Below, piece after piece: positions 21,632-30,437 of a stretch of 64,000 nt of DNA (the first letter of the stretch is position 1; each line of letters starts with the position of its first letter). This stretch comes from Acidimicrobiaceae bacterium (GTDB taxonomy: Bacteria > Actinomycetota > Acidimicrobiia > Acidimicrobiales > Ilumatobacteraceae), in the NCBI GenBank assembly GCA_003569125.1, contig BGOG01000007.1, forward strand, positions 1-64,000, given 5' to 3'. The notes beneath the pieces were generated by a model. The model saw nothing but the letters and a program-made list of their open reading frames with translations. It did not search any database and was not told the DNA's origin. The position numbers were made by a program, and so were the translations under genes.

Positions 21632-21925
21632 TTATTTTTGGCCCAGTTGTTTCTTGAACCACTTGACCAAAGCATCCCATGCTTTAGACAGATCAACAAC
21701 CGGAGCCTGCGCAGCCGAAGTCTTTGCTTGCGGAGCATTGCTAGAGCCAGACTTCTTGCCGAGTTCCTTGGATGCTGCTACCCGATTTGCAGTTGCTTTG
21801 AGATCACTGATTTTAGGAAGCGGTTTAGAAGGACTGCTCGCTTTTTTCGCGACCTTTTTTGCAACTGCTTTTTTCGCAGATTTCTTTTTGGCCGATTTTT
21901 TTGCTGGTGTTTTTTTAGTAGGCAT
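21632..21925 (-). CDS. Small Lys/Ala-rich (histone H1/AlgP-like) protein with C-terminal amphipathic segment
   Basis: MPTKKTPAKKSAKKKSAKKAVAKKVAKKASSPSKPLPKISDLKATANRVAASKELGKKSGSSNAPQAKTSAAQAPVVDLSKAWDALVKWFKKQLGQK*. Confidence 0.75.
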   Translation of the reverse strand: MPTKKTPAKKSAKKKSAKKAVAKKVAKKASSPSKPLPKISDLKATANRVAASKELGKKSGSSNAPQAKTSAAQAPVVDLSKAWDALVKWFKKQLGQK

Positions 21926-22052
21926 CGTTACAACATAGTGCATCTAACCGACCTAATGCAATAGTATTTTTCACATCTCGCCGACAACCGAAAATATCGC
22001 GTCTACCGACTCAGTTGAGTTAAGTGTCTATAAATACGGTCGAAACACATAC

Positions 22053-22904
22053 TTGGCCGACAAATCGCCAGCAGTTTTGTTGTCTCACGCCACGGGTTTT
22101 CATGGTCGGTGTTTTGATCCGATAGTTGAAACATTGCAGACCGACTATGCGTGCACGACGTTCGACTATCGGGGCTACGGCGATTCGATCTTGGTTGAAG
22201 ACTGGGCCGTTGATTGGCAAGGTTATTGTGACGACGCACTCGCGGTCGCCCGATCCCTGAAAAACAAAAATCAAATGATCGCCGTCGGACACTCAATGGG
22301 CGCCGCGGCATTGGCCATGGCGGCCCTGATCGAGCCCGAACTTTTCAGAGCGTTGATTCTTTACGAGCCAATTATCTTTCCGAATCCAATTCGCGAGGCA
22401 AGGACAACGGCAGATCAACCCAGTCCACTAGTCGAAGGTGCTCGACGACGGCGCACAACATTTGCGTCACGAGACGAGGCTTTCGCCAATTACTCATCGA
22501 AGCCACCAATGAATGTGTTCGAACCGGCATCTCTGCGCGCCTACGTAGACCATGGATTTAGAGATTCACGGATTGCCGAAACTAATGAAAATTGCGTTGT
22601 TCTTAAATGCCGACCAGAGCACGAAGCGCGAACTTACGAAACCGGGGCTTCACACCAAACCTGGGAACAGTTGCATTTGTTGCGAGTGCCGACATGGGTC
22701 GTGGCTGGTGCCGTGGCTCCGATGCAACCCTCGTCATGGTCTGAGCTGATTGCCAAAGAGATACAAAACGCAAAGTTTGTTCATTGGCCAGACGCTGGCC
22801 ACTTCGGACCGATGCAAAAGCCCGACCGCCTTGCTGACCTTGTGCGTCAGGTTGATCGGCTCACATCTACCGATGCTGGCTCGAGTAGAACCTCGTCGGC
22901 TTAA
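22053..22904 (+). CDS. Alpha/beta hydrolase
   Basis: AVLLSHATGFHGRCFDPIVETL...TFDYRGYGDS...MIAVGHSMGAAALAMAAL (GHSMG nucleophile elbow)...FVHWPDAGHFGPMQKPD. The true start may lie upstream; the frame stays open. Confidence 0.88.
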   Translation: MADKSPAVLLSHATGFHGRCFDPIVETLQTDYACTTFDYRGYGDSILVEDWAVDWQGYCDDALAVARSLKNKNQMIAVGHSMGAAALAMAALIEPELFRALILYEPIIFPNPIREARTTADQPSPLVEGARRRRTTFASRDEAFANYSSKPPMNVFEPASLRAYVDHGFRDSRIAETNENCVVLKCRPEHEARTYETGASHQTWEQLHLLRVPTWVVAGAVAPMQPSSWSELIAKEIQNAKFVHWPDAGHFGPMQKPDRLADLVRQVDRLTSTDAGSSRTSSA

Positions 22905-22929
22905 CATTATTGCCTAGATTGATCGTGTC

Positions 22930-23763
22930 GTGACACAACCCGTTTATCCAATCCCGTTAACGCTGTCACCCTCGCGAATAAGCAGTTTTCGAAACTGCCC
23001 GATGCAATTTAGATTTATCTCGATCGAGAATCTTCCTGAGCCTCCACAAATACATTTAGTCAAAGGCAACTTCGTTCATAAAGTTCTTGAGTTGCTGCTT
23101 GCCCACGACCCGGAACTGCGCACTCCAGACGCCGCTTTGGCAGCTTTTGAAGTCACCAAAACCGAATACGAATCATCTGTCAGATTTACTGCACTCGGCC
23201 TGAGTGACGATGCTCGAGATGCATTCTTCAAAGATTCGCGCGAGATCTTGAATGGCTACTACCGAATGGAGAACCCGAGAAATACAAAAGTAATCGGTCT
23301 CGAATTAAAACTTGAAGCAGACTTCGGCAAATTCGTGCTCCGAGGAATCATTGACCGACTCGAACACGACGAAAATGATCAGCTAGTTATTAGCGACTAC
23401 AAAACCGGGAAGACGCCATCTGCAAAGTTTGGCGCCAACAAAATGGACAACATGCACCTTTACGCATCTTTGTGTTTGCGTGTGCGCGGCGAACTGCCGA
23501 AAAAACTTCGACTGATGTATCTAAAGTCAAGCACCCCGGTAGAAGTAGAAGTAACGGTTCAATCAAACATCAAATGCGAGAATGCGGCGATCGAGACATT
23601 CGATCAAATCGCAGAGTCGTGCCGATCGGGCGTGTTCGCCACGAACAAATCTGGGCTCTGTAATTTTTGCGCTTTCAAACAGTGGTGCCCCGAATTTGGT
23701 GGCGACGACTCTCAGGCAAAAATCGAAGCGCCGAAACTATACCCAGCGATCCCGAGGGACTAG
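22930..23763 (+). CDS. RecB-family PD-(D/E)XK exonuclease (PDDEXK_1/Cas4-like)
   Basis: LTLSPSRISSFRNCPMQFRFISIENLPEPP...KGNFVHKVLELLL...VLRGIIDRLEHDENDQLVISDYKTGKTP...CNFCAFKQWCPEF cysteine motif. Confidence 0.9.
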   Translation: MTQPVYPIPLTLSPSRISSFRNCPMQFRFISIENLPEPPQIHLVKGNFVHKVLELLLAHDPELRTPDAALAAFEVTKTEYESSVRFTALGLSDDARDAFFKDSREILNGYYRMENPRNTKVIGLELKLEADFGKFVLRGIIDRLEHDENDQLVISDYKTGKTPSAKFGANKMDNMHLYASLCLRVRGELPKKLRLMYLKSSTPVEVEVTVQSNIKCENAAIETFDQIAESCRSGVFATNKSGLCNFCAFKQWCPEFGGDDSQAKIEAPKLYPAIPRD

Positions 23764-23772
23764 AAACATCCA

Positions 23773-24312
23773 ATGAACGAATCTCGTCGTAAAAAATTTC
23801 AAGCGCTCGATTTGAGATTCGATCAATTATTAGAGCCGACCCGTAACTTCAAACCCACGGTATGGCTGTTCAATACTGCCACCGCCCTCGGAGATTTCGG
23901 TTTACTGTGGCACATCGTTGGCATCGTTCGCGCGGTTGCCGATACAACTCGCGTGCGTCAAGCATTGATTCTGTCATCGTTGATGGGAGTAGAAAGTCTG
24001 CTCGTCAACCAAGGCATCAAACCTTTTTTTCGCCGACAACGACCAACCGTCAAAGGCGATACCCGCTTCAAAATTCGTAAACCTCGCACTTCAAGTTTTC
24101 CAAGCGGTCATGCCAGTTCGGCATTCTTCGCCGCGGTTGTGCTGTCACGCTGGTCTGGCGGGCCGGCAATCGCGTTGTGGTTTACTTTCGCGATCATCGT
24201 CGCCACCAGTCGAGTCGCCGTGCGAATTCATCATGCAAGCGATATTTTCGCCGGCGCCGCGATCGGCGCGGCAATGGGCGTGCTTGCCCGACTCGTTTTA
24301 AGTTCTCTTTAG
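23773..24312 (+). CDS. PAP2 superfamily phosphatase
   Basis: KPFFRRQRP...SFPSGHASSAFFAAVVLSRW...SRVAVRIHHASDIFAGAAIGAAMG matches the KX6RP / PSGH / SRX5HX3D motifs. Confidence 0.9.
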   Translation: MNESRRKKFQALDLRFDQLLEPTRNFKPTVWLFNTATALGDFGLLWHIVGIVRAVADTTRVRQALILSSLMGVESLLVNQGIKPFFRRQRPTVKGDTRFKIRKPRTSSFPSGHASSAFFAAVVLSRWSGGPAIALWFTFAIIVATSRVAVRIHHASDIFAGAAIGAAMGVLARLVLSSL

Positions 24313-24337
24313 AAACTAGCGCCAGGGCGCACCGAGA

Positions 24338-24511
24338 TTAAGCCTCGGGAGTGGTGGCAGTTGCGCTGGTTGTTAGCAACAACCGCACATCGAGTAGCAA
24401 GTCGGCGACTTCGCCAGTTGAAACCAATTCGCGTTGCAGCATCTCGCCAAGAGCCTTGTCTATTACACCGAGTGCTTCAGTAATGACTGCCGCTTCGCGT
24501 GAATCTGTCAT
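24338..24511 (-). CDS. Small hypothetical protein (57 aa)
   Basis: Not in the ORF track (<60 aa). Reverse strand reads MTDSREAAVITEALGVIDKALGEMLQRELVSTGEVADLLLDVRLLLTTSATATTPEA*. It fills an otherwise empty gap and looks helical. Confidence 0.5.
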   Translation of the reverse strand: MTDSREAAVITEALGVIDKALGEMLQRELVSTGEVADLLLDVRLLLTTSATATTPEA

Positions 24512-24716
24512 GTGCTTAAACCTCTCATTGCTATTGATAAATGTATTCGGGTATCTATTTACCGAAGGCTAGTGCGAGTAGCACGCTCGGTGACGGCTTT
24601 GCCTGAAATTATCTCCGAAGCATGTCACAGGGTTGTTGCGAGCTCTAGTCATCACACCTATCTGACGAACGATCTACGAATAGAAGTGCAGACCTGCTTG
24701 TGCGTAACATCACAAT

Positions 24717-25523
24717 ATGGATTTAGCCAACAAAAATACGGTTGTGACAGGCGCCGCAAACGGCATCGGTAAAGCGGTCGCCGAAGCATTTCACAACCAG
24801 GGTGCGCGAGTCGTTCTTGCTGATCGTGACCAAATTCTTTTGGATGAAGTAGTCGCTCAACTAAATGCCAAGCGACCTAATTCGGCTTTCGCCGTTGCGT
24901 GCGATTTATCAACCGAACAAGCGAATGCAGATCTCGTAGCGAAGTCGAAAAAGTTCTTGGGCTTCATCGATCTGTTCTATGCGAATGCTGGTGTTGCAAT
25001 GGGCACCGATCTCACAACCACCGAAGATGCATGGGATACATCGTTTGCGATAAATGTGCACGCCCACCGATGGGCCGTAAAATATTTGATCGACGACTGG
25101 CTAGCGGCTGGTAATGGATATTTTGTCAGCACGGCATCGGCTGCTGGTTTGCTCACCGCTATTGGTTCTGCCCCGTATTCGCTGACTAAACATGCTGCGC
25201 TTGCGTTTGCCGAATGGCTTTCAATCACTTACGGCAACCGTGGGTTGCGCGTAAGTTGCCTGTGCCCACAGGGCGTAAACACGAATATGTTGCGACGCTC
25301 AGATGAAGCCACAGCGGCCGACAACGGCAATGTTGTGCGGGCTTCGGGCGTCGTGCTCGAACCACAACAAGTTGCCGACATTGTCGTGGCGACACTTCGT
25401 GAAGAAACATTTTTGATTTTGCCGCATCCCGAAGTTGCACAATTTGTCGCCAAGAAAGCAACCGAGCATCAGCGCTGGCTGGCCGGTATGCGAAAACTTC
25501 AGCTTCGTACGCTCGGCGTCTGA
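24717..25523 (+). CDS. SDR family oxidoreductase
   Basis: NTVVTGAANGIGKAVAEAFHNQGARVVLADRD...YANAGVAMGTDL...STASAAGLLTAIGSAPYSLTKHAALAFAEWLSITYGNRGLRVSCLCPQGV. Confidence 0.93.
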   Translation: MDLANKNTVVTGAANGIGKAVAEAFHNQGARVVLADRDQILLDEVVAQLNAKRPNSAFAVACDLSTEQANADLVAKSKKFLGFIDLFYANAGVAMGTDLTTTEDAWDTSFAINVHAHRWAVKYLIDDWLAAGNGYFVSTASAAGLLTAIGSAPYSLTKHAALAFAEWLSITYGNRGLRVSCLCPQGVNTNMLRRSDEATAADNGNVVRASGVVLEPQQVADIVVATLREETFLILPHPEVAQFVAKKATEHQRWLAGMRKLQLRTLGV

Positions 25524-25531
25524 TCGCGTTA

Positions 25532-26353
25532 GTGACCACGAAAGCAAACAGCGATCTGGTTTCGGCCGACGACATCAAAAAATATCGACGTGACGGCGTC
25601 GTGTTGTTGCGCAATTTATTGAGTGCACAAACGATCGTCGAACTCGAATATGCGGTCGAGCAAAACATGAAATCGCCGGGACCATGGGCCAACGAATATG
25701 CGGCCAACTCGCAACAGGGCAGATTTTTCGACGACTATGTCAACTGGATGCGCTTTGACGCCTACAAAACGCACGCATTAATTGGCGCGCTTCCGCAAAT
25801 CGCTCTCGAACTTATGCAAACGACCTCTGGTCGTTTCTTTCACGAACATGTTTTAGTCAAAGAGGCCGGCAACAACCAGGTCACACCGTGGCACAACGAC
25901 GACCCGTACTACGGCGTAAATTCGAGCAACAACGTCAGTTTGTGGGTGCCTCTTGATCCGATTCCTGAAAAAATCGCGCTACGGGCGATCAAATCGCGAC
26001 GAGACTTCGACAAAAATTTCATTCCGCGCAGGTTTGTCGATCAAACCGCATACGTCACAGACGCTCGCGGTTACGAACAGTTTCCCGAGCCGCAACAACT
26101 CGACGCGTCAACAGACATCGAAAGTTTTCCGGCAATGCCAGGTGACATCGTCGCGTTTCACTTTCGAACGCTGCACAGCGCCCCAGCGACATCTAATTAT
26201 GACGGCCGACGCCGAGTTGTCAGTTTTCGTTATGTCGACACAGACGCAGTTTGGGCGACACGACCATGGAAGACATCTCCACCGCTTGAAGCACATTCGT
26301 TGTGCCCCGGCGATTTATTGGTTGACGAACGCTTTCCGTTGATCTCGCGCTAA
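25532..26353 (+). CDS. Phytanoyl-CoA dioxygenase (PhyH) family protein
   Basis: DDIKKYRRDGVVLLRNLLS...VKEAGNNQVTPWHNDDPYYGV...LWVPLDPI...PGDIVAFHFRTLHSAPATSNYDGRRRVVSFRYVD; Fe(II)-binding HxD...H pattern. Confidence 0.9.
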   Translation: MTTKANSDLVSADDIKKYRRDGVVLLRNLLSAQTIVELEYAVEQNMKSPGPWANEYAANSQQGRFFDDYVNWMRFDAYKTHALIGALPQIALELMQTTSGRFFHEHVLVKEAGNNQVTPWHNDDPYYGVNSSNNVSLWVPLDPIPEKIALRAIKSRRDFDKNFIPRRFVDQTAYVTDARGYEQFPEPQQLDASTDIESFPAMPGDIVAFHFRTLHSAPATSNYDGRRRVVSFRYVDTDAVWATRPWKTSPPLEAHSLCPGDLLVDERFPLISR

Positions 26354-27265
26354 GCGAAATTAGCGAGCACGGTCGCAAGTTCACGCCACTGGTTCATCGG
26401 CAACGCAAACTGATCTGCATCCAGAACCTGAACGGAAACATGCGATGCACCTGCATCAAGGTGCGCTTTGATTCGATCGGCGACTCGTCTCAAGTGTGCC
26501 CCAGGCAACGATTGCATCGACCATCGCATCACTCGGCATCTTGTCTGGGCCAGCGATTTCTTCTTGCTTCCAACCAAGACGCAATAAATTGTTGGCGTAG
26601 TTCGGCAATCGGTTGTATGTCAACATAAATTTTCTTGCAGTTTCGCGTGCTGTCTGTGGGTTTGTGTCGAATATGACGGCGACTTCAGGTGCGAGCAATG
26701 CGGCTGGTCCGAGAATCTGTCTGGCGAAACTCGTGTGTTCGACCGGCACAAAATATGGATGCGCGCCGATGCCCATCTCAGCCGAAAGTTTGAGCATCTT
26801 TGGGCCGAGTGCGGCCAAAACTCGCCGCGGGGCGACAGTCGGTGCCGCACCAAAAAATAATCCGTTATCCATCGCGGTTAAATATTCGACCATCGCCGAA
26901 TACGGTTTGTCGTAACTAGTCTTGTGAACTTTTTCGACGAGGTGCTGGTGGCTCGCGCCGATACCCAGAAGAAAGCGACTGCCAAATGACTCGGTAAGTG
27001 TTTGCCAACCAGCGTTCATCGTTGCCGCACTTCGCGCATACATCGAAGCGATGCCTGTTGCCATCGTGATTTTTTTTGTCGCTTCGAGCAACACGCCACA
27101 TGACGCAAACGGTTCACGAGTGACTGCCTCTGGCACCCAGACGCAGCGAAAACCAAGTTCTTCAAGTTCGATTACTGCTTCTTTTGCTTTGGACATCGGT
27201 TGCAGATCAAGTGCAGATGTCCAGATACCAACACGGCCTAAACCAAAATCTGAGGTCTTATTCAT
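26350..27265 (-). CDS. LLM-class F420-dependent oxidoreductase, one frameshift
   Basis: LGRVGIWTSALDLQPMSKAKEAVIELEELGFRCVWVPEAVTREPFASCGVLLEATKKITMATGIASMYARSAATM; C-terminal AHLRRVADRIKAHLDAGASHVSVQVLDADQFALPMNQWRELATVLANFA in another frame (break about 26.5 kb). Confidence 0.88.
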
Positions 27266-27306
27266 ATCTGCCAACCATAATCGCAAATTTCATTACACAT
27301 CAGTTT

Positions 27307-27798
27307 GTGAAACATCATGTCTTGAAAATATCTCTGATTCTGGCGATCATCTCGTCTTTGAGTTCATCGTGCACCAGCCCAGAACAATTGCCTAGCGATG
27401 TCGCAACTGTGGTCAGAGTAATAGACGGAGACACCGTTGTCTTGCGGTTGCAGGGCGCAATCGAGACCGTGCGATTGATCGGCGTAGATACACCAGAAAC
27501 AGTTCATCCGACAAAACCTATCGAGTGTTTCGGGCCTGAAGCTTCGGCATTTACACATTCGGTGCTGAAACCTAAAACCCAAGTTCGTGTGCAACGCGAT
27601 GTTGAAGCACGCGACCGTTATCAGCGTTTGCTCGTATATATCTATCTGACAGATGGCACATTCATCAATCAAGAGTTGCTACGACTCGGTTTCGCCCGCA
27701 CATTGAACATCGCCCCGAATACGGCATTCGCCACCATATTTGCTTCAATTGAAACTGCGGCCAGAGAAAATCAAATCGGTTTATGGCTGAAATGTTGA
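27307..27798 (+). CDS. Thermonuclease-like (SNase) family secreted lipoprotein
   Basis: Signal-like LKISLILAIISSLSSSC lipobox, then VVRVIDGDTVVLRLQGAIETVRLIGVDTPETVHPTKPIECFGPEASAFTHSVL...RDRYQRLLVYIYLTDGTFINQELLRLGFAR. Start within the 27184 ORF is uncertain. Confidence 0.88.
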   Translation: MKHHVLKISLILAIISSLSSSCTSPEQLPSDVATVVRVIDGDTVVLRLQGAIETVRLIGVDTPETVHPTKPIECFGPEASAFTHSVLKPKTQVRVQRDVEARDRYQRLLVYIYLTDGTFINQELLRLGFARTLNIAPNTAFATIFASIETAARENQIGLWLKC

Positions 27799-27835
27799 AA
27801 TATTGAAATGTTGAATTGTTCAATCGTCTAAATGT
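27788..27835. repeat. Degenerate 8-bp tandem repeat (consensus TGAAATGT, about six units)
   Basis: TGAAATGT TGAAATAT TGAAATGT TGAATTGT TCAATCGT CTAAATGT; begins inside the last codons of the upstream nuclease (CTG AAA TGT TGA). Confidence 0.75.
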
Positions 27836-27867
27836 TGGTCATAACTGACTAGCGGTAGCGTGAAACC

Positions 27868-28711
27868 GTGACGGCTACGAAAAAAGTTTGGTCGAACAGC
27901 TCGGTCACTCGCCGCATGCTCGCCTGGTCATTTAAGTTGCGATGATCTCGGTGCATTTCATGCGGCAAATGTTGGCGTCTACGACGCACTCAATAAGGGT
28001 GTGGCGACTTGTGCTTCGCTGATGGTGCCGGCGCCGTGGGCGCGCCACGCGATTAATTGTTACAACGGCGAAGACATCGGTGTGCACCTCACATTGAATG
28101 CCGAACATGCGAATTATCGATGGGGTTCAATCACCAATTCTCCGTCATTGTCTTCGGGCGAAGGAGGGTTTCCACGCACGATAGACGACCTCTGGGAGCA
28201 CGCCGACCCCGCAGAGGTTTTGCGAGAGTGTCGCGCACAAATTGAACGCGCAATCGCCTGGGGTCTCGACCCAACCCACCTTGCCCCGCACTTGACCGCG
28301 ATTACATTGCGCCCAGAATTTTTTGATATTTATCTTGAATTGGCTGTCGAATTTCGTTTGCCACTCAGGTTGCCAAGTTCGATCAATGAAGAACAAGCGG
28401 GCTTTCCGTTTAGAAAACTTGCGCTTGAAGAAGGCGTAGTGTTTCCGGATTTTTTTGACCACGACTGGCGCTATGGAAGTCGCCAAAGAGTTCTTCAATC
28501 TCTGGACACACTGCAAGCGGGCGTGACCGAGATTCATATTCAACCGTGCATCGATACACCAGAAGTTCGGGCACTCGGCGAAATCGCACAAAGTTGGATA
28601 GACGATTACGAACTTGCAGTCAACGATCAAGAAATTCGCGATGCGATCGACGCAAGTGGCGCAACGATGATCGGTTTTCGCGAGTTGCGTTCGCTGATGC
28701 GAACTAGCTAG
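27868..28711 (+). CDS. ChbG/HpnK (YdjC-like) carbohydrate deacetylase, two apparent frameshifts
   Basis: Joined frames: VTATKK(S)LVEQLGHSPHARLVI(L)SCDDLGAFHAANVGVYDALNKGVATCASLMVPAPWARHAINCYNGEDIGVHLTLNAE...HLAPHLTAITLRPEF. Breaks at an A6 run near 27880 and a T3 run near 27930. Confidence 0.85.
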
Positions 28712-29663
28712 CTATTTAGCACTCTGTTTTATGCCGGCGAAAAGATCGCTTTCAAGATGTTGTGCGTCTGGCGAATAATTATTAAGCAAGACTTCGCCAA
28801 AATCCAATCTTCAAATGGATACACCTCGGCGAGTTCTTCGTCACTCAGGCCAAACCAGAACGGTTCTTTGTCATCTACTTGTGTGGCGTGTGCCCTCAAC
28901 GAACCCGAACGCGCCCAAAGATAATTTTCTATTCGAATTTTTGTCGTTATTCGATCGTCCATGTTTGGGCGACTAAACCACTCTTTGTCGTACGGCGAAG
29001 AGCCGCGCAACCTCAACAACGCCTCGTGTACGGCCGTCAAGCGCGAGCGCGACCAAACCGAGTAATACATTTTCAACGGTTGCCATACTGCCCCGGCATC
29101 TGGATACCAACTCGGGTCACCGGCCCGATCAAATGCCCGAACACTAATTTCGTGAACCTTGACATGATCGGGATGCGGATATCCACGATGGTCGTCGTTA
29201 TAAGTGACTATTACATGGGGCTTTTCGGCGCGAATCAGTTTGACAAGTCGACCAGTGGCTTCATCCATATCTGCCATATGAAAACATGCTGGGTTCAAAT
29301 TTTTTGGACTCTTGTCCATTCCTGAATCGCGATAGCCGAGCATGTGCAATTTATCGAATCCGATTATCTCGACACTGTTCGCCAGTTCAACTGGACGCAC
29401 CGACTCCATTAATTTCTGCTGAGCAACTTCATCGAGCCCGTGAAACGGCATACCTGGTTCTTTGAGTGCAGGATTATTCAGATCGCCTTCTTCTCCACCC
29501 GTGCAACACACCAACACGGTTCGTACTCCGGTTCTCCATACATCGCGAAAGTTGGTGCGCCCTTTGACGCTTCGTCATCAGGGTGAGCGTGAACCGTCAA
29601 TGCACACAATTGGTTGCCATCTAAATCGTGACGAGGTGCCACCTGCGAACTTGATTTTCTCAT
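28712..29663 (-). CDS. mca: Mycothiol S-conjugate amidase (Mca-like PIG-L deacetylase), two apparent frameshifts
   Basis: LTVHAHPDDEASKGAPTFAMYGE(A)GVRTVLVCCTGGEEGDLNNPALKEPG...EKPHVIVTYNDDHRGYPHPDHVKVHEISVRAF...EPFWFGLSDEELAEVYPFEDWILAKS / LLNNYSPDAQHLESDLFAGIKQSAK*. Breaks near 29.53 kb and 28.78 kb. Confidence 0.88.
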
Positions 29664-29716
29664 CTCAAGCAGGATAGTGATCTGTTAGTTACATGGCGAT
29701 ACCGTAAACTACAAAC

Positions 29717-30376
29717 ATGATCTCAAAAATCTTGAACCGACTTGAGATCAAGAGCGGCAAGATTTTGTTGCTCTGCATCGCCACCTTTGCGATCTCATCT
29801 TGTTCGACTGATGGCCGTGAACTTCGAGCGCCAGGCGTTGGGCAAGGTGAATCAATAGCAATCGTTGAGACCACTGCCGAGACGACTCCTGCGGCGCAAG
29901 ACACGAGTTTGCAGGCGATATTCACCGTGACTGGCACTTGGCTAGACGGCGGTGCGATCGACACGCGACACACGTGTAGCGGAGCGAACATTTCTCCTTC
30001 ACTGCAAATTTTCAATGCTCCAGTTGACGCCGCGAGTTTGGCGATCACCTTGATCGACCTGGCCGCGCCAGAAAAACCACTCTGGCTATTGGCAAACATA
30101 AGTCCGAGTGAAACTTCAATCCAAGAAGGCGGTCTACCTGCTGGCGCAATTATTGGTGCAACGGCAAATGGCACAAAAATCAACTCTGGCTACAGTGGCC
30201 CGTGCGGCACCGGCAACGAGATGCATGAATATTTGCTCGTTGTATACGCCCTTGACCAAATGCTTGAATTTGATCCAGACCCGAAGTCGCTGAGCGACTC
30301 GCGATTGTTATATGAGGCGATTCAATCCAGCGCCTTCGATTCTGCCGAGACCCGGTTTTTCGCCCAAACCCCGTAG
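29717..30376 (+). CDS. YbhB/YbcL (PEBP / RKIP-like) family lipoprotein
   Basis: Lipobox FAISSC; ISPSLQIFNAPVDAASLAITLIDLAAPEKPLWLLANISPSETSIQEGG...YSGPCGTGNEMHEYLLVVYALD. Confidence 0.9.
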   Translation: MISKILNRLEIKSGKILLLCIATFAISSCSTDGRELRAPGVGQGESIAIVETTAETTPAAQDTSLQAIFTVTGTWLDGGAIDTRHTCSGANISPSLQIFNAPVDAASLAITLIDLAAPEKPLWLLANISPSETSIQEGGLPAGAIIGATANGTKINSGYSGPCGTGNEMHEYLLVVYALDQMLEFDPDPKSLSDSRLLYEAIQSSAFDSAETRFFAQTP

Positions 30377-30437
30377 CCCGCTTGTCGCGTGTAATGATTG
30401 AGGCATAGACCAAAACATCTCATCCCTGCTGACGGCT

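Noticed and set aside
24512-24716. Possible tRNA or regulatory RNA in the intergenic gap before the SDR gene
   Set aside because: No cloverleaf, T-loop consensus (GGTTCGAATC-type) or strong hairpin could be assembled by eye.
27184-27306. N-terminal extension of the thermonuclease ORF
   Set aside because: Overlaps the 5' end of the divergent LLM gene; a signal peptide with lipobox begins later.
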